From NCBI GenBank assembly GCA_014898425.1, contig RCSZ01000013.1, forward strand, positions 806,001-870,000: DNA of 64,000 nt, read 5' to 3'. Position 1 is the stretch's first letter, and the number at the start of each line of letters is the position of its first letter. Both the position numbers and the translations under genes were made by a program. This document shows positions 1 to 13,226 of the stretch, piece by piece. The notes below the pieces were generated by a model, which did not search any database, was not told where the DNA came from, and worked only from the letters and a program-made list of their open reading frames with translations. This DNA comes from Botryotinia globosa. Lineage: Eukaryota; Ascomycota; Leotiomycetes; Helotiales; Sclerotiniaceae.

Positions 1-952
1 AAGGAAATATATATTGCAATTATATATCAATCAAAGGTATTTTATTATTTTTTTATTATTATTTAGATAATAGATCTAAAGGAAGAAGATATAAACAAGC
101 TCAATAAAGTTATTAAATAGCAAATAAACAATTTGAAAAGAGAATTTATATTTGTATCTTTAGATATAGATTTCATCAAATTAATTATCTTTATTAATAT
201 ATTATTCGTTAATAATATTAATTTATTATTACAAATTAGTTATATGATTTATTTAATGGATAAATATAATAATATTAATATTATATATTAAATATCAATT
301 AAATGTAAGAGAATTATTAGAAGTGTATTAGCTTTTGAATTATATGTATTAGTTTTAGGTTTTAATATTGAAACTACTATTAAAAATATTATTAATGCTA
401 TTTTCAAATCTAAAAAGCTAATATTATTTATACTTTATACAAATTTAAAATCACTATATGATCTATTGACTAAACTCAGTATAAGTATGGAAAAACGGCT
501 TTTAATTAATATTATAGCTTTAAGATAATGCTATAAGAATAGGAAGATTACAAAAATTAAATGGATTGATAGGAAATCGAATCTTACAGATATTATAATT
601 AAAAACGATATATATCAAGTATTAAAAGATTTAATTGATATTAATAAAATAATTATTAAAATAATATATTGAATAAAAAAGAAATAGTGATATGAAAGCT
701 AAATAAGATTAAAAGAATATTGTATTTAAAATAAATTATAAATTAAAATATATAATTACATTTATTTTTAGAAAATTATTAATATCAAAATATCAATTAT
801 ATAATTAAAAAGAACATTATATTAATTAGTATCGCACTAACGTTTCCTTATATATTTAATATCTAGCTTTCTATAGTTAATAATAATCAAGAACAAATAC
901 AACCATATAGAACTAAGTACTTATATTTATATCAACCAAGTTGATATCAACA
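1..952 (+). mobile_element. RIP-mutated Copia (Ty1-type) retrotransposon, 3' end with RNase H remnant and LTR end
   Basis: The plus strand at about 70-665, read through several stops, keeps the order of a Copia RNase H domain: a FVNNINLLLQISYMI-like stretch, then KCKRIIRSVLAFELY, then LYTNLKSLYDLLTKL, then EKRLLINIIALR and IKWIDRKSNLTD. These correspond to the usual fungal Copia blocks (FTDASFANN.., TRSVLASELYAL, TDSKSLYDCLVKLG, EKRLMID, WIDGNSNPADAMTK). Many Cys/Trp/Gln codons have become stops or A/T-rich substitutes, as RIP would produce. The stretch from about 770-840 to 952, ending in ATATCAACA, is taken as the 3' LTR; its start is not resolved. The 5' part of the element lies off the left edge. 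The element points toward, and abuts, a broken acetyltransferase gene. Confidence 0.82.
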
Positions 953-1775
953 GTAGTACTTTTTTCAATCACGTTTTAAGAGCACTAGGATTCCAGGTAT
1001 ATACCGCCGGCGTCAGAATAAGAGGTAGATCCGCATACGATGGTGTTCCACGGGGGAATTATATCGGCTGGTAAGACAACAACCCCTCACTTACCTTGAT
1101 ACCCCTCGCTTACAACATCAACATCAACACAAACCCAACCTCAATCCCCCTCAGACCTAACAGCATCCCAGGTTCCACATCGTAAATATAGTCACACTTC
1201 CCAACACCGACAAATACATGATCGACGTAGCATTTGGCGGCGATGGAGCGACCAAACCCCTTCCTCTCATTTCCGGCCATTCGATTCACAATCTCGGAAC
1301 CCAAGAAATCCGTCTCGTGTACGAACCCATCCCGCAACAAATCGATCAATCGAAACCTCTCTGGATATTTCAATATCGCAACGGACCTGAGAAGGAATGG
1401 AACTCTTGGTACGCGTTCAGTGAACATGAATTCCTGCCGGAGGATTTCGAAATCATGAATTATTTTGTGAGCACGAATATGAGCGAGAGAAATTTTCAGA
1501 CGAAGAATGTTTTGATTGTGGCTTTTGTGATGGGGGAGGATGAGGAGGGGAAGGAAAAGATTGTGGGGAAGAGAATGTTGTTTAATGAGATGGTGAAGGA
1601 GAATATGGGTGGGAAAACGCGGCTGGTTAAGGTTTGTGAGAGCGAAAGTGAGAGGGTGGAGATAATTAGGGAGTTTTTTGGAATCACTTTGACGGATGAG
1701 GAGAAGGACGCTATTAGAGGGAGGATTGTGGAGTTGAGAGACTCTCATGCGTCAGTGGATGTTTTAGGAGTATGA
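953..1775 (+). pseudogene. arylamine N-acetyltransferase, 5'-truncated by a Copia insertion
   Basis: Exon 953-1070 reads STFFNHVLRALGFQVYTAG and then DGVPRGNYIGW. A GT-AG intron (1071-1171, 101 nt) joins it in frame to FHIVNIVTL, then MIDVAFGGDG, and on to a stop at 1773-1775. These are hallmark segments of the NAT family (acetyl/malonyl-CoA dependent N-acylation of arylamines, cytosolic). The catalytic His (in FHIVNIV) and Asp (in IDVAFGG) are present. The N-terminal part with the catalytic Cys (RGGxCxE region) is missing: the reading stops at 953, exactly where the retrotransposon end lies. The first GTAGT (953-957) may be the insertion's target duplication. A protein from the ATG at 1218 would lack Cys and His and should be inactive. 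The 5' piece may survive beyond the window's left edge. Identification is strong; the functional status is inferred. Confidence 0.88.
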
Positions 1776-4433
1776 AAATCACACTGTATAGGTATGAACT
1801 GATATGGCGAGCAGTGAGGGAGAACACGATGATTCTCTAGAATTCTCTCTAGAATTCTCTGCTAGAATGAAGATATAATTGTTCAGTGGTGAAACACTGC
1901 CTGCGATCACATCTTGCATCAATTAAGTATTTGGTCCTCACCCTTTATCACTCATGCTATGGCCTGCTTTTGAAGTGTGATAGCACATTATTGGATCCTT
2001 CCAAAAGATCCCTATTCCTGTAACTTTCAGCATCAGAATGCACAAAACACATCACACATCTCTACAAAATATAGCTGACCAACCGCAGTCCGCGCAAGCA
2101 CTAGAGAAGCACAGCCCGAGAAGAAAATTCGCCATAGACTCATGCGAGGTTCTCCCCCGGGCCCGCCATATCCAAGTCTCTAGTTCCACAGACCTAGTTC
2201 TCCCCTGAAAGAAATAGAATATAGTGTCAAGAATCATCAATTTCTGATTCTCTTCCTCTCCTTTCACTTCTTCGGTATCGTCTATGATTAAAGAATGCTA
2301 GAGTGAGACTTACGAATAATTCCTGAGTTATTATCGACTACTCGACGTGTGACTTCTCGATCTCTCTTTCCTGGCATCGTGACGGATCTGATGATTGATC
2401 ATTTATCGATAGATGGGATTATGATACCTGAAGTAGGAATTCGAGAAAGAATGATGATTGCAGGTGAGTTGTAGGAGTGGAGATTCGGTATTGTGACGGA
2501 GACTTGTAGCATGAGTATATTAGGGAAGGTGAGATGGTGTAAATTCTGTGAGAGGGGCTTGTGAAAAACTGTGTCTATGATCCGAAAGTGTGTTGGGTGA
2601 ATGGTCGGGAGATGGGGTCCTTGGTTCTAAGGAATGAGGATGAGTGGTGGAGTGATGGGATGGAAAGAGGAAAGGATATGAGTGAGGTTGAGGATATAGA
2701 GTATAATGATATAGAGTATGAAGAAGAGAGAGCGCAAGAGATAGTCAACGGGCTCGGGTGAAGAGACATATCGCGCGAGATTCTCGAATGAAGAAATTAA
2801 GTCATTTATACTTGATAACCCCAGTAAGGTTACTTATTGTTAGAAAATGATAATATATCCCCTGAGATGAGAACTCCTCATGCCCCAAAGAAGTCTGAGC
2901 GATATAAAGTTCTCAACATCACGATTTGGAATTATCAGATGAGTACTTGTAATATCTATCACTATGTAGTACGATACTCGAGACTCATTTCGATTTTGCA
3001 GATTTATATTATGATTCTCTGAAAAAGATGGGTATATAAGAGTCACCAGCTGGGGATTGAAGATGGTGATTTTGTATTATGGAGTTTCTTTTGAAGTAGT
3101 GAGGTATTGAGAACTAGGATATCCACCAGAATGTAGAAGTTTCATTTCTCTAGAGAGCTAGTCGAAAAGTATGTAGGACCAATATGGCGGAGATAGATAG
3201 TATCTACCTACATACTTGAGAATAGATAATTCACTCGTGCCGCGTTATTTCTCATAAATGGATGTAATAGATAATCCACCAAACCCTTATTAAATTCCCA
3301 TTCTCAACCGTGATATCTCAACACTAATCTAAAACATCACATCTCAGCACTCGCACCAACTCTTTTTATAATGAATAGACTTTCGAATGCACGCTTCTAT
3401 CGATGACACAATGACACAATGACACAATCCCCAACTATCCTCCCCCATAAACCCAAACACATTCTCAAAAATAAAACCCCTATAATAAAACAGACAAATA
3501 AACCCAATCCCCCTTCATCAATATGCTCTATATACCAGACAACACCCCCATAATCACAATCCATAATCCACATACCACGCAACTTCACTCCCCATAACCA
3601 CCACATAAAACATACATATCTACCCAACAAATAACATCCAACACCCAACCCCTCGCTTGCTGCATACAAACCCCGAGATTCGCACCTAGTGGATCGATTT
3701 CTTCAACGATATCAATCGTGGAATTCGTCAAAGCGAGGGGATCCACGATGGAGATTCTCATAGTTTATCCGGCGCTACCGCTCTCAGTAATTTGGGTTTA
3801 GAAAGAAAGAAAAGAAAAAAACAGGAACCTCGACTCGAGTGCCACGATATGATGACTTCCAAGGGTTAGATGGAATCGTTGACCGATTCCCCAGCCGTAG
3901 AAACCCATCTATGTTGAGAATAAATGAGTAGAGGAGCATCACGCGAGCGATATTGTCAAGAAGAAAGAAAGTGCAATGTCGACTTTGACCGTGTTGAGAC
4001 TCCTTCTACTGTATTTACGTGAGCTGGATTTGCGAGATATGAAATGTAGGTATCGAAGGTAGGATCGTCTGGTTGATCGGTTCCTTCCCACTTACTGTTC
4101 AGTCTTGATTGAGTGATATTTTGAGGATGGCATGCCGTATTGTATCGCATCTGAGTGCGAGATATGCTTATCTATAGCCACAGTGTACCAGTTGACTGAT
4201 GTGAAATAATCTCGGAAAAAAGTAGGGGTTAGGTTTGCTAACGAGTTATGGTGCACTCTCTTAACAGTTGATGCGCGAGGTACTCAGTATGCCCTTTAGA
4301 AGTAGAAAAAATGCCCAGTCTTCTTGATCGTTAGGAAGGCTCAAAAAGTTCTATGGAGCTGTTAGATTGGATATGATTTCAAACTGGAATTCATGCATAG
4401 TTATAGTGTGACTTGCCCCATGAATGAAAATTA
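1776..4433. other. spacer without a convincing gene
   Basis: Base composition is intermediate and there is no long credible coding frame. A short triplicated ATGACACA motif sits at about 3401-3424. A 64-codon minus-strand frame at 3956-4150 contains phrases such as DDPTFDTYISYLANP that look protein-like, but I do not recognise a family and see no neighbouring exons; it may be a gene relic. An octamer pair TCTCTAGAATT is repeated at about 1831-1862. Confidence 0.5.
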
Positions 4434-4687
4434 ACAGTATGGCTAACTACACCCGATTTCATAACGTGTGTCCAAAACCTAATTTTTTAATGCTTTCTAT
4501 AAAACACCTCAAAAAGTCGTAATATGCATTTATAATCCACTTATTTTATTAAAAACTCTACAATTAGATATTCAATTATTATAATAAGTATATCAAATTA
4601 AAGCTAGAGTTTAATTTTATTATCTAATTATATATAAAGTCTTCAAAATGCCTTTCTAACTTAATCCCCTCAATTCAAAGGCAATTA

Positions 4688-4848
4688 TGTGAGAACTATG
4701 AACTAGAAAGGAGTTGTTTTAATAGTTTAGTTATTGATAAAGATCTAAAAGGAAGTTAAAAGCGAGGCTTCCAATTTATACTTGAAAAAACTAGTTAAAA
4801 TAGCTAGTATAATTGATTACATGTATAAAAAATCTGTATATCCTTATA
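4688..4848 (-). repeat. 3' LTR of the Gypsy element (more heavily mutated copy)
   Basis: It aligns over its full 161 bp with 13061-13221. Shared blocks include GATCTAARAGGAARTTRRAA and TATACTTGRAAARACTAG. The terminal CCCTCACA of the other copy appears here as TCCTTATA, as expected for C-to-T mutation. Confidence 0.88.
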
Positions 4849-7800
4849 ATCACTTCCGTTTTGTAAATAAACTCTTGATTATTTTATTAGCAATAGAAAA
4901 CTAATATTAAAAAGAAAAAAAAAGAATTACGAAAAACCTTATTAATCAAATCCTAAATTGCTCTTATAATTGTAATATTTTATATTTTAAATTATTCTTA
5001 TAATTATAATACTTTATATTTCAAATTATTCTTATTATTCATAATAATTATAAATTTATTACTATCGATATTATTATATTAATGATTATTTGATAAAAAC
5101 CAAGGTTTGGTTGTAAATAAAATAAAGAAAATTTATTAATTGATTGGGAAAGGATTTTATATATCATTTAGGTTTTTTCTAATCATTATTTAAAGTTCAC
5201 CCGATATTAGGTTTTGTATTATTGATTTTTGATAATGATAGTAATGGGTTTTTTCTTTTATTAGGTAATAATCTTTATTTCTATTAATATTATTCAAAGC
5301 TTGATTTTTTGATTAAATAATTAATATATTAATATTACACTTATTATTTTATAACAACAAATTGAATATTATGGTATAAGTTTGGAAAGATTCGATTGAT
5401 TCAAAATTCTTTTTTTTTTTAATAAGTGATATATAATTTTCTTATCTAATTATATTATATTCTATAATTAATATTAATTATATAAACAATTTTGGATTAA
5501 TTATACTACAATCTCTATATTAATTACTCTACAAAAGTTTATATTTTTTATATTATAATTCATTAATATTTTTTGTATATAGTTTTTATAAGTGAGTGGA
5601 TTATTTATAATTATTAGATTATTTTATACGAATTTTTGTAATTTATTAACAAAATTTATATATAGAACTATTTTATTTAGATAAATCTTAATAAATATTG
5701 GGGTTTTTTATTGTAAGTTTTTATAATATAGTTTAAAGTTTATAGTTTTTGGGATTTTTTTCATTTGCTTTATTAATTTTCTTTTTTTTTGTATATACAA
5801 ATTTGTTTACAAATATCTATAGATTATATTTATATTACTACTAACTTTCTTTGATTTGCTTGATTTTGAATCAGATTTGTATATAGTATTTCATTAACAA
5901 AAAATTTATTATAGAAAATCTTATTTTATATTTTCGCTATATTATTATATCAATTAGTATAAATTATTAATTTCACTATAAAAATATTTGATATCATTTT
6001 CAATTAATTCTTTTATAAATCTTAATATAAATTGTTTAAATTCATTATTTAAATATTAATAATTTAGATTGTTTCTTTTTACAATTATATTCTGGTTTTT
6101 CAATACAATATTATTTATCTCCTGATTTTTTATAATATTATAAATATAATTATTATTGGTTTTACAAAATAATTCTAAATTATTCCTGGGTTTTGTTTTA
6201 GTATTGTTTTTGTTTGATAACTACTTTTATTATTACTTAATAAAAATGATTTCTATAAATCCTTTTGATTTATTAAAAATTAATAAAACAAATCCTTAGT
6301 ATTTGATATACTTTTTATATATTTTATAGATTATTATTCAATTATATTCTAAAAACACTTTTATTATTATATTTTGATTTTTCTGATTTTTCCAATTAAA
6401 TTCCTTATATCCAAATCCGAACAAATCAAGGATTGTTATTAATATCTATATTTGCCTATAATTATTCGATTAAGGGTTTAATTGAAATCAAATCCATATT
6501 TTTCTATATATCTTAATAATCGCTTACTTTATCTTCTTTCAATATTTCTCATTTTCTTTTTTAAAACTTATAATAAATAAATGTTCGATTTCTTCTTTTT
6601 ATATTCTAATTTGAATCTAAAACATATATAATAGAATTAAATCCATTTTTACTTTTAGAATAATATTAAATTCATTTGGATTAATTATATCCATCATTCT
6701 ATCTTTATATTGATTTTTGTTTTTAAATAAATAATAATAATAATTTGAATTATAATAAAAAAACTATTTAATAATTCATTCTTTTATTTGTAATCTATTA
6801 TATTACAATATCAATTAGGAAATATAGTTTTTTTTTTTTTAATAAAACTTTAAATTTGTAGATCGATGACAATAGTTGAGGGTCCATTTTTCCATTTGAT
6901 TATATTAAAAAGAAAATTACAGTTTTTTTTTATTTTATTTTATTTTATTTGAAAGTGAGATTTACTCTATACATTTTTATCTATATTATAAACTTTGTTT
7001 TAGTATTTGTTAGCTATTTTGTATTTCTTATCTTAAAATATACAATCGATATTCACTTTTGATTTAAATAAATTTGAAAATTTTTTAATAAATAATTATA
7101 TTATTAAATCTGAATTATAATTATTAATTAACAAATAATTATAATCTAATATTTATAATATATTCTATAAAACAGGAATTAATCATAATTCTTTTAAATC
7201 CTATTAGATTTTCTTTTTTTGAAAAAATAAAATAAAATCGATATAATTATTCTTTTATAATTCTATTTAGAGCAAAAGGTTTTTTTTTGTAGAATTTTGT
7301 AATCTTCTTTTTAAAGTTTTTTAGATCTTCTAATGATTACTAACTATCCTTATTCTAGAAATAGTTTTTTTAATATATTTGATATTATAGTTTTCTTTAA
7401 TGCCTATATATTTTTGAATCCAGAATTCTTTTTATTTTTTATTTCAATATTTTATTTTTATAGGTTTTATTTATAATTATTTCTATTGCAAATAATTCTA
7501 TTATATCTTTAGATTTATTCATTTTTTTTATTATTTTATATAATATTAATAAATTTATATGGAAAATATTATAATATTTATAGAATATTGGAAACTTGAT
7601 TCAATAGTTTTGTAAATCAATATTTTCAAATATTTTGAAAGATTCTAATTTTTTGGGTTTTAGTTTTTTATATTTTCAGTTTATTATTAGGTTTTTATAG
7701 GATAGTTATATTTAATCTTTGGTATTAAATAATAGTGGGTGGTGCTTTATATTGTAATATTTTGTTTATATATCTTATATATATATCAAATCTTTTATTA

Positions 7801-7889
7801 ATTATTGATATAGTTTTTTCAATTTCGTTATTAATTGTTTTATATTTCCTGGTTTTTTATTTGTAATTATAATAATCTGAAATAATAGG

Positions 7890-10000
7890 ATATTTTTCTT
7901 ATTTATTTCAAAAAGCAATAATTTGGTGTTTAAAATAGAAATCGAATTATATGCATATTCTACCAAATATAATAGATTTATTTAATTATTTTATTTATAA
8001 TTAATATATATTTTAAGGTATATTTCTATAATCTAATTTAATTTTTTAATTTAATTATTTATTTGTAAATAAAATGCTATAGATAATTTTTGAATTATAT
8101 TTAAATACTCTATAAGTATCATTTAGAACATGTTTATAAATAAATTCATTTTATCTATAATAATAGAATTTGGTATTTTATATTCTATAAATATTTTTTT
8201 TAGAAAAAGATAAACAAATTGAATTAATATTATATTCTTTTTGTATAATAAAAACTTTATCTTTTTTATTATTTTACAAATTATATTTAATATAATATTA
8301 TAAATAGAGTATAATTATATATTTCCTTTTTCCCCACTATTGAAATCTATTTTGGATTTTGATATTAATAGATCTATAATTAAATCTAATACTATACCTC
8401 CCCATGATCTATTTAGAATAGATATTGGAATTAGTTCTTTTATAATCATTATATATAATAATTTATTATGCTAATAAATTAGATATAAGTATATATAATC
8501 TTTAATATCCATATTCATTCCTTATTAATACAATATTCTTTTTATTACTCTAATTGTTTTATTTTTATTGAAATATCCTATAGTTAAAGAATTGTAGAAT
8601 TCCCTTATCAAATCTTTTTATAATATTTTATCCATTGGAATAAATAATTTTGTTTTATTATAATATTATAATTCTTTTTTCAAATTGAATTGAATTTTTA
8701 TTAAATCGGGATATAATTATTAACAATATTGAATTGAGTTGATAAGATTTAGTTATTACTTTAAGCTTTTCTAAATATTATTTAAGCTTTTTTTTGATAT
8801 CTCTCTAATCTGAAGTATAACAAGGAATTCAACCCTCTCTATATCAATATAATTTTTATTTATTTCTTATAATTTTTTAAATATATATAATATACCTTCT
8901 TTGATTTCCCTTTTTATAATATCTTCAATTAAATATAATATATTAGATTAATTATTTAATAATAATAATGAATCTATAATTTATTTTTATAATTTCAAAA
9001 AAGATATTGATTTTATTACCTCACATTAATAATCCACTTTTTTTAAAAAATTATTAATGGGGTTTCTTTTCTTTGATTTATATATAATAATATAGTCAAT
9101 TATTAATAATATTATTGTCTATTTAGCTTATTTTTTTATAAAGATTCTAAAAATTATAAAATGCTTTAGATTGTTATAATCAAAAATAATAATTATTTGA
9201 TATTGGGTTTTTTTTTAGAAAATAATATTAATATTTGATAAATTCTATTATTATAAATAATTCTTAATCAGTGAATATTATATAATTTATTTTTGTTAAT
9301 ATTAACTTTTAAAAATAAAATATAATCGAATATTTGTATATATTCTTTTGGATTTATAATAATATTTTATATAATACTCTAATAAATATATCTGTTTTCA
9401 AAAAACAAGTTAATATTATAATAAAATGATATAATAATAAAACCTTAATAAAAACGGTTTTAAATATAATAAAAGCTTTTTTGCAATTTTTAGTTTATTC
9501 AAACTTTTTTCTTTTTTTTATATTATTTGTTATTAATAATATAATATTATTATAATTGAATATAAACTATTTATAGAAATTACAAAATTCTAAGAATAAT
9601 AATATTTTTTATATTGATTTTGATATTAATTATTTTATAATTAAATTAATTCTAATTTGATTTATAGCGATTCTTTTATTTAAAATAATATAGTTTAGAA
9701 ATTCTATTTCTTTTATATTGAATTGATATTTTTCGAATTTATAGAATAGTTTTTATTTCAATAACTTATTTAAGATTTGTTTTATTTGAAATTTATAATT
9801 TTCTTTATTTTTTGAATAAATTAAGATATTATTTAAATATACAATAATCGATTTATTGACGAATTTTTATAGATATTAATCAATATATACTTGAAAAATA
9901 ACTGGAGTATTATATAAACCAAATAATAATATTAAATACTCGAATAATTTAAAATATATATAAAAGATTATTTTTTATTTATTATTTAAATAAATTCTTA
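7890..10000 (-). pseudogene. remnant of Gypsy pol: reverse transcriptase then integrase
   Basis: Reading the minus strand from about 9970 down to 9780 gives LFEYLILLFGLYNTP, then KFVNKSIIVYLNNILIYSK. These are RIP-altered forms of LPFGLCNAPATFQ and of VIVYLDDILIYS, the reverse transcriptase active-site block; the YLDD aspartates now read Asn. From about 8110 down to 7900 it gives LSIAFYLQIN, then INLLYLVEYAYNS, corresponding to the integrase blocks LSTAYHPQTDGQTER and LAEYAYNNS. Stops are frequent, so no functional polyprotein can be made. The RT-before-integrase order identifies Ty3/Gypsy rather than Copia. Confidence 0.82.
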
Positions 10001-13000
10001 TTAAATTATAGACTTTATATAGATCAAATTTTGTAAATATTTTTGCTTTTTTAAAACAATTCAGTATCTTTGAGATAAATAGAATGGGATATTGATTTAA
10101 TATTATACTACTATTTATATCTCTAAAATTTATATATAAATATAATTCCTTGATGCTTTTTTTGTATATAAATAAAAGTGATATTTTTGCTTTTGATTTT
10201 AATAATTTTATAAATCCTAATACAAGTATTTTTGTAATATATTTTCTAAATATTTCAAATTTATATTTAGATAGATTATATAACGACCCAAATTTTGATC
10301 AATAATCTTTTCGAAAAATAATTTTATAATTAATTCCGAATTTATAAAGTAATAATTTTTTTGTTTCTTTTTTATTAAATAATAAAAAGTATTTTGAATA
10401 TATATCTAGGATTTTCCTAAATGCTTTTTAAATAATTATATAATTTATTCTATTATTATCTATAAATATTAGAAATAATAATATTATTGTAATTGTATTC
10501 TTTTTTGATATAGTTTTTGTTTTTTTAATTATATTATATATAAGATTCAAAAAATCAAATATATCTAATATAATTTATGATTTTGTATTATTATTATTAG
10601 ATATTTTATTTAATTTTCAATCTATTTTTAGATTATATTATTAAAGTTATAAAAGTCTGAATATAATATTGTCTGTTTTTAATAATATAATTCTAAATTT
10701 TAATAATATATTGCCTTTGATTAATAGATATTCGAAATTGATTTCCTTATAAATTAAAATAAATATTAACTTTAAAATATTCTTATTTATATTTTTGATT
10801 CATAAATAATATATATTTAATTTTTTTATATTAAATTTGTTTTACTATTTCTAAAAAAATAAAATTCATTATTATAATAAAATCGATAATTGCTATAAAT
10901 AATATTTTATTTTTGTTTTATTTAAACAAATAATAATTATTATTTAAAAAAGATTTTTTATATTCAATAATTGAAGAAAATCTATAACATTCTTATAATT
11001 ATAATATTAATATAATTGATTCTTTATTTCTATTGATAATTTTATATTATATAATTCTAATATTATTAATTACTGTAATTCCTTTTTTTATATTAAAATT
11101 AATATTAATAATGTTTTTTAATTTGATTTGAGTATATTGATTATATAATACTAGATATTTAATATTGGATTTGATAATTAATAATTATATAAATTTTTAT
11201 TCTTTTTTATAATAACAATTAAAGATTTTTCTAGATTTCTTTTTAATTTAATATAATTTTTTTTAAAATAATTATTCTCTTTTTATTTCAATATTTCTAT
11301 TATTAAAAAAAATTATTATTTTCTAATTGTTTATTTTCTTTTCCATCAATTAATTAATTCTTGTAATTATTAATCTAATAATCTATTTTTTCATATTTGA
11401 AATATATTTTATCTTCTTTATATCTTTTTTTTTATTCTATTAAAATTTCGAAAAATCTTATTTCTTTTTTCTTTTTTCTATATAAATTATTATTAGATCT
11501 AATTAAATTAGGAATATTGTATTATATATCCTTATTTAGTTTTCTTTCTTTTTCAAATCTTACTTGTTTATTATTAATTAGAAATAATTGTTTTTATATA
11601 TATAGGAAATTCTCTACATTTTATATTATTGTTTTTAATTCTTCAAATATTATAAATAATATTTCATTATAATTTATATAAATATATAAAAGAATAAGTT
11701 TAATCAATTTTATAAAATAATATATAATTATTACTTGATTCTTATATACCTACAAAATATTTTAAAAAATTGATTCGAAATAATTGTTGAAATTTTGTAT
11801 TATTTATTTTTCAAATATAATAGCTTTTACTATTTGGAGATTGACTTCTAAATCTATATTAATGGAATTATATTAATTAAATAATCAATCCTTTAAAAGA
11901 TTCCAATTCTTGAATTTTATAGTGATTAAGGGATTACTATATAATTATATTAATATAATTTACTTTTTAATATCTTTATTAATATAATTTCTTATTAGTA
12001 TTATTTATTGTATAATGTTGAAAATATTTTTTAATGCGAAATAATCTTCTAATTTTATAATCTATAGTTTGATATTAGTTTTTCCTTTTTCGAAAAATAA
12101 AAATACTTTGATTTTAGATTTGTTTTGAAAGGATTCTGTGAACAATATAAGTGGAGTATTGATGCCAATAATAGTTAGTATATTTCGAATATTTAATAAT
12201 AATAGTTTACTTGATTTAATATTTATAAAGATTTTTTTATTTATAAAGAATTATAAATTGTTAAATTTTATAATATTATTAATTGAAACACTATATATAA
12301 ATATTATTAATTGATATTTTATTACTATTATTCTTATTTTTCTTTTTTTATTCTTTTCAGCCTATACCTTTAATTGTTTTTTTTATTGGGTTATAATCTT
12401 TTGTGATTTTTTTGATATATTTGAATAAAATAAGAAATCCTTTTGTTTTATAGTGATTTAACTATTTATATCTTCTTATAAATTAATTTAATAATAACAA
12501 TTAGTAATAATTGATAAATAAAAATGTATTGAAATGGGGATTTCAGGTTTGTTTATTTCGAATAGTGTGGAATTTTTAATTTAGTTTTTTTTTTCAAGAT
12601 TTATATTAGCTTTTTTCTTAAATTAAATTTGGAGATTTAAATAATTTGTTTTTTGAGGACTTATATTAATTATTTCCTCAAATCGAATTCAAAGATTTAG
12701 ATAGTTCATTTCTTTTTTATTTTGATTTATATTTATTTCTAATTGTTTTCTTTATTTAATAATTTCTTTTATATATACTTTTTTAATTATTATTTGTTTT
12801 AATTAAGAAATTTTATTTTGTTTGAAAAATAATAGATTAGATAGTGTTTTTGATTCTATTAATCTTTATAATTTTGTATTCTTGATAGCTATCTTTTTTT
12901 GTCAGCTTAATCTATTGTATAAAAATCTATAAATGGTTTAGGATTTGTTTAGGTGGTATTATAGATTATTATAATTTTCTTTAGAAATGATTCCAATCTA

Positions 13001-13060
13001 TTTCGTATATATTTTGTATATAAACAATTTCTGTTTAATTTGAGGATGAATTAATAATTT

Positions 13061-13221
13061 TGTGAGGATTATGAATTAGAAAGAAATTGTTTTAATAATT
13101 TAGTTATTAATAAAGATCTAAGAGGAAATTGGAAGCGAGGCTTTCAACTTATACTTGGAAAGACTAGCTAAAATGGCTAGTATAACCGGTCACGTGCATA
13201 GAGGGTCCGTGCACCCTCACA
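13061..13221 (-). repeat. 5' LTR of the Gypsy element (better-preserved copy)
   Basis: The 161-bp repeat begins TGTGAGG and ends CCCTCACA, giving inverted termini, and retains GC-containing stretches such as GGTCACGTGCATAGAGGGTC that are lost in the other LTR. It is followed directly by the AATTA target duplication. Confidence 0.9.
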
Positions 13222-13226
13222 AATTA

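Larger units (their letters stand above)
4688..13221 (-). mobile_element. complete Ty3/Gypsy LTR retrotransposon, RIP-degraded
   Basis: Two 161-bp direct repeats bound the element (4688-4848 and 13061-13221). They run from TGTGAGG to CCCTCACA in the better-preserved copy, and the 5-bp target duplication AATTA flanks it perfectly (4683-4687 and 13222-13226). The minus strand carries reverse transcriptase and then integrase in Gypsy order, so the 5' LTR is the right-hand one. Differences between the LTRs are mostly C-to-T or G-to-A, and no open pol frame survives. At 8,534 bp it is longer than many fungal Gypsy elements; about 3 kb between the integrase region and the 3' LTR (4849-7800) is unassigned. 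Confidence 0.9.

Noticed and set aside
1110..1748. 212-codon minus-strand frame opposite the acetyltransferase
   Set aside because: It mirrors the NAT coding strand, crosses its intron, and has no motifs; the plus strand carries conserved family segments.
11397..11672. 91-codon frame in the Gypsy interior
   Set aside because: It is on the strand opposite to pol and its Phe/Leu/Ile/Ser composition follows AT content.
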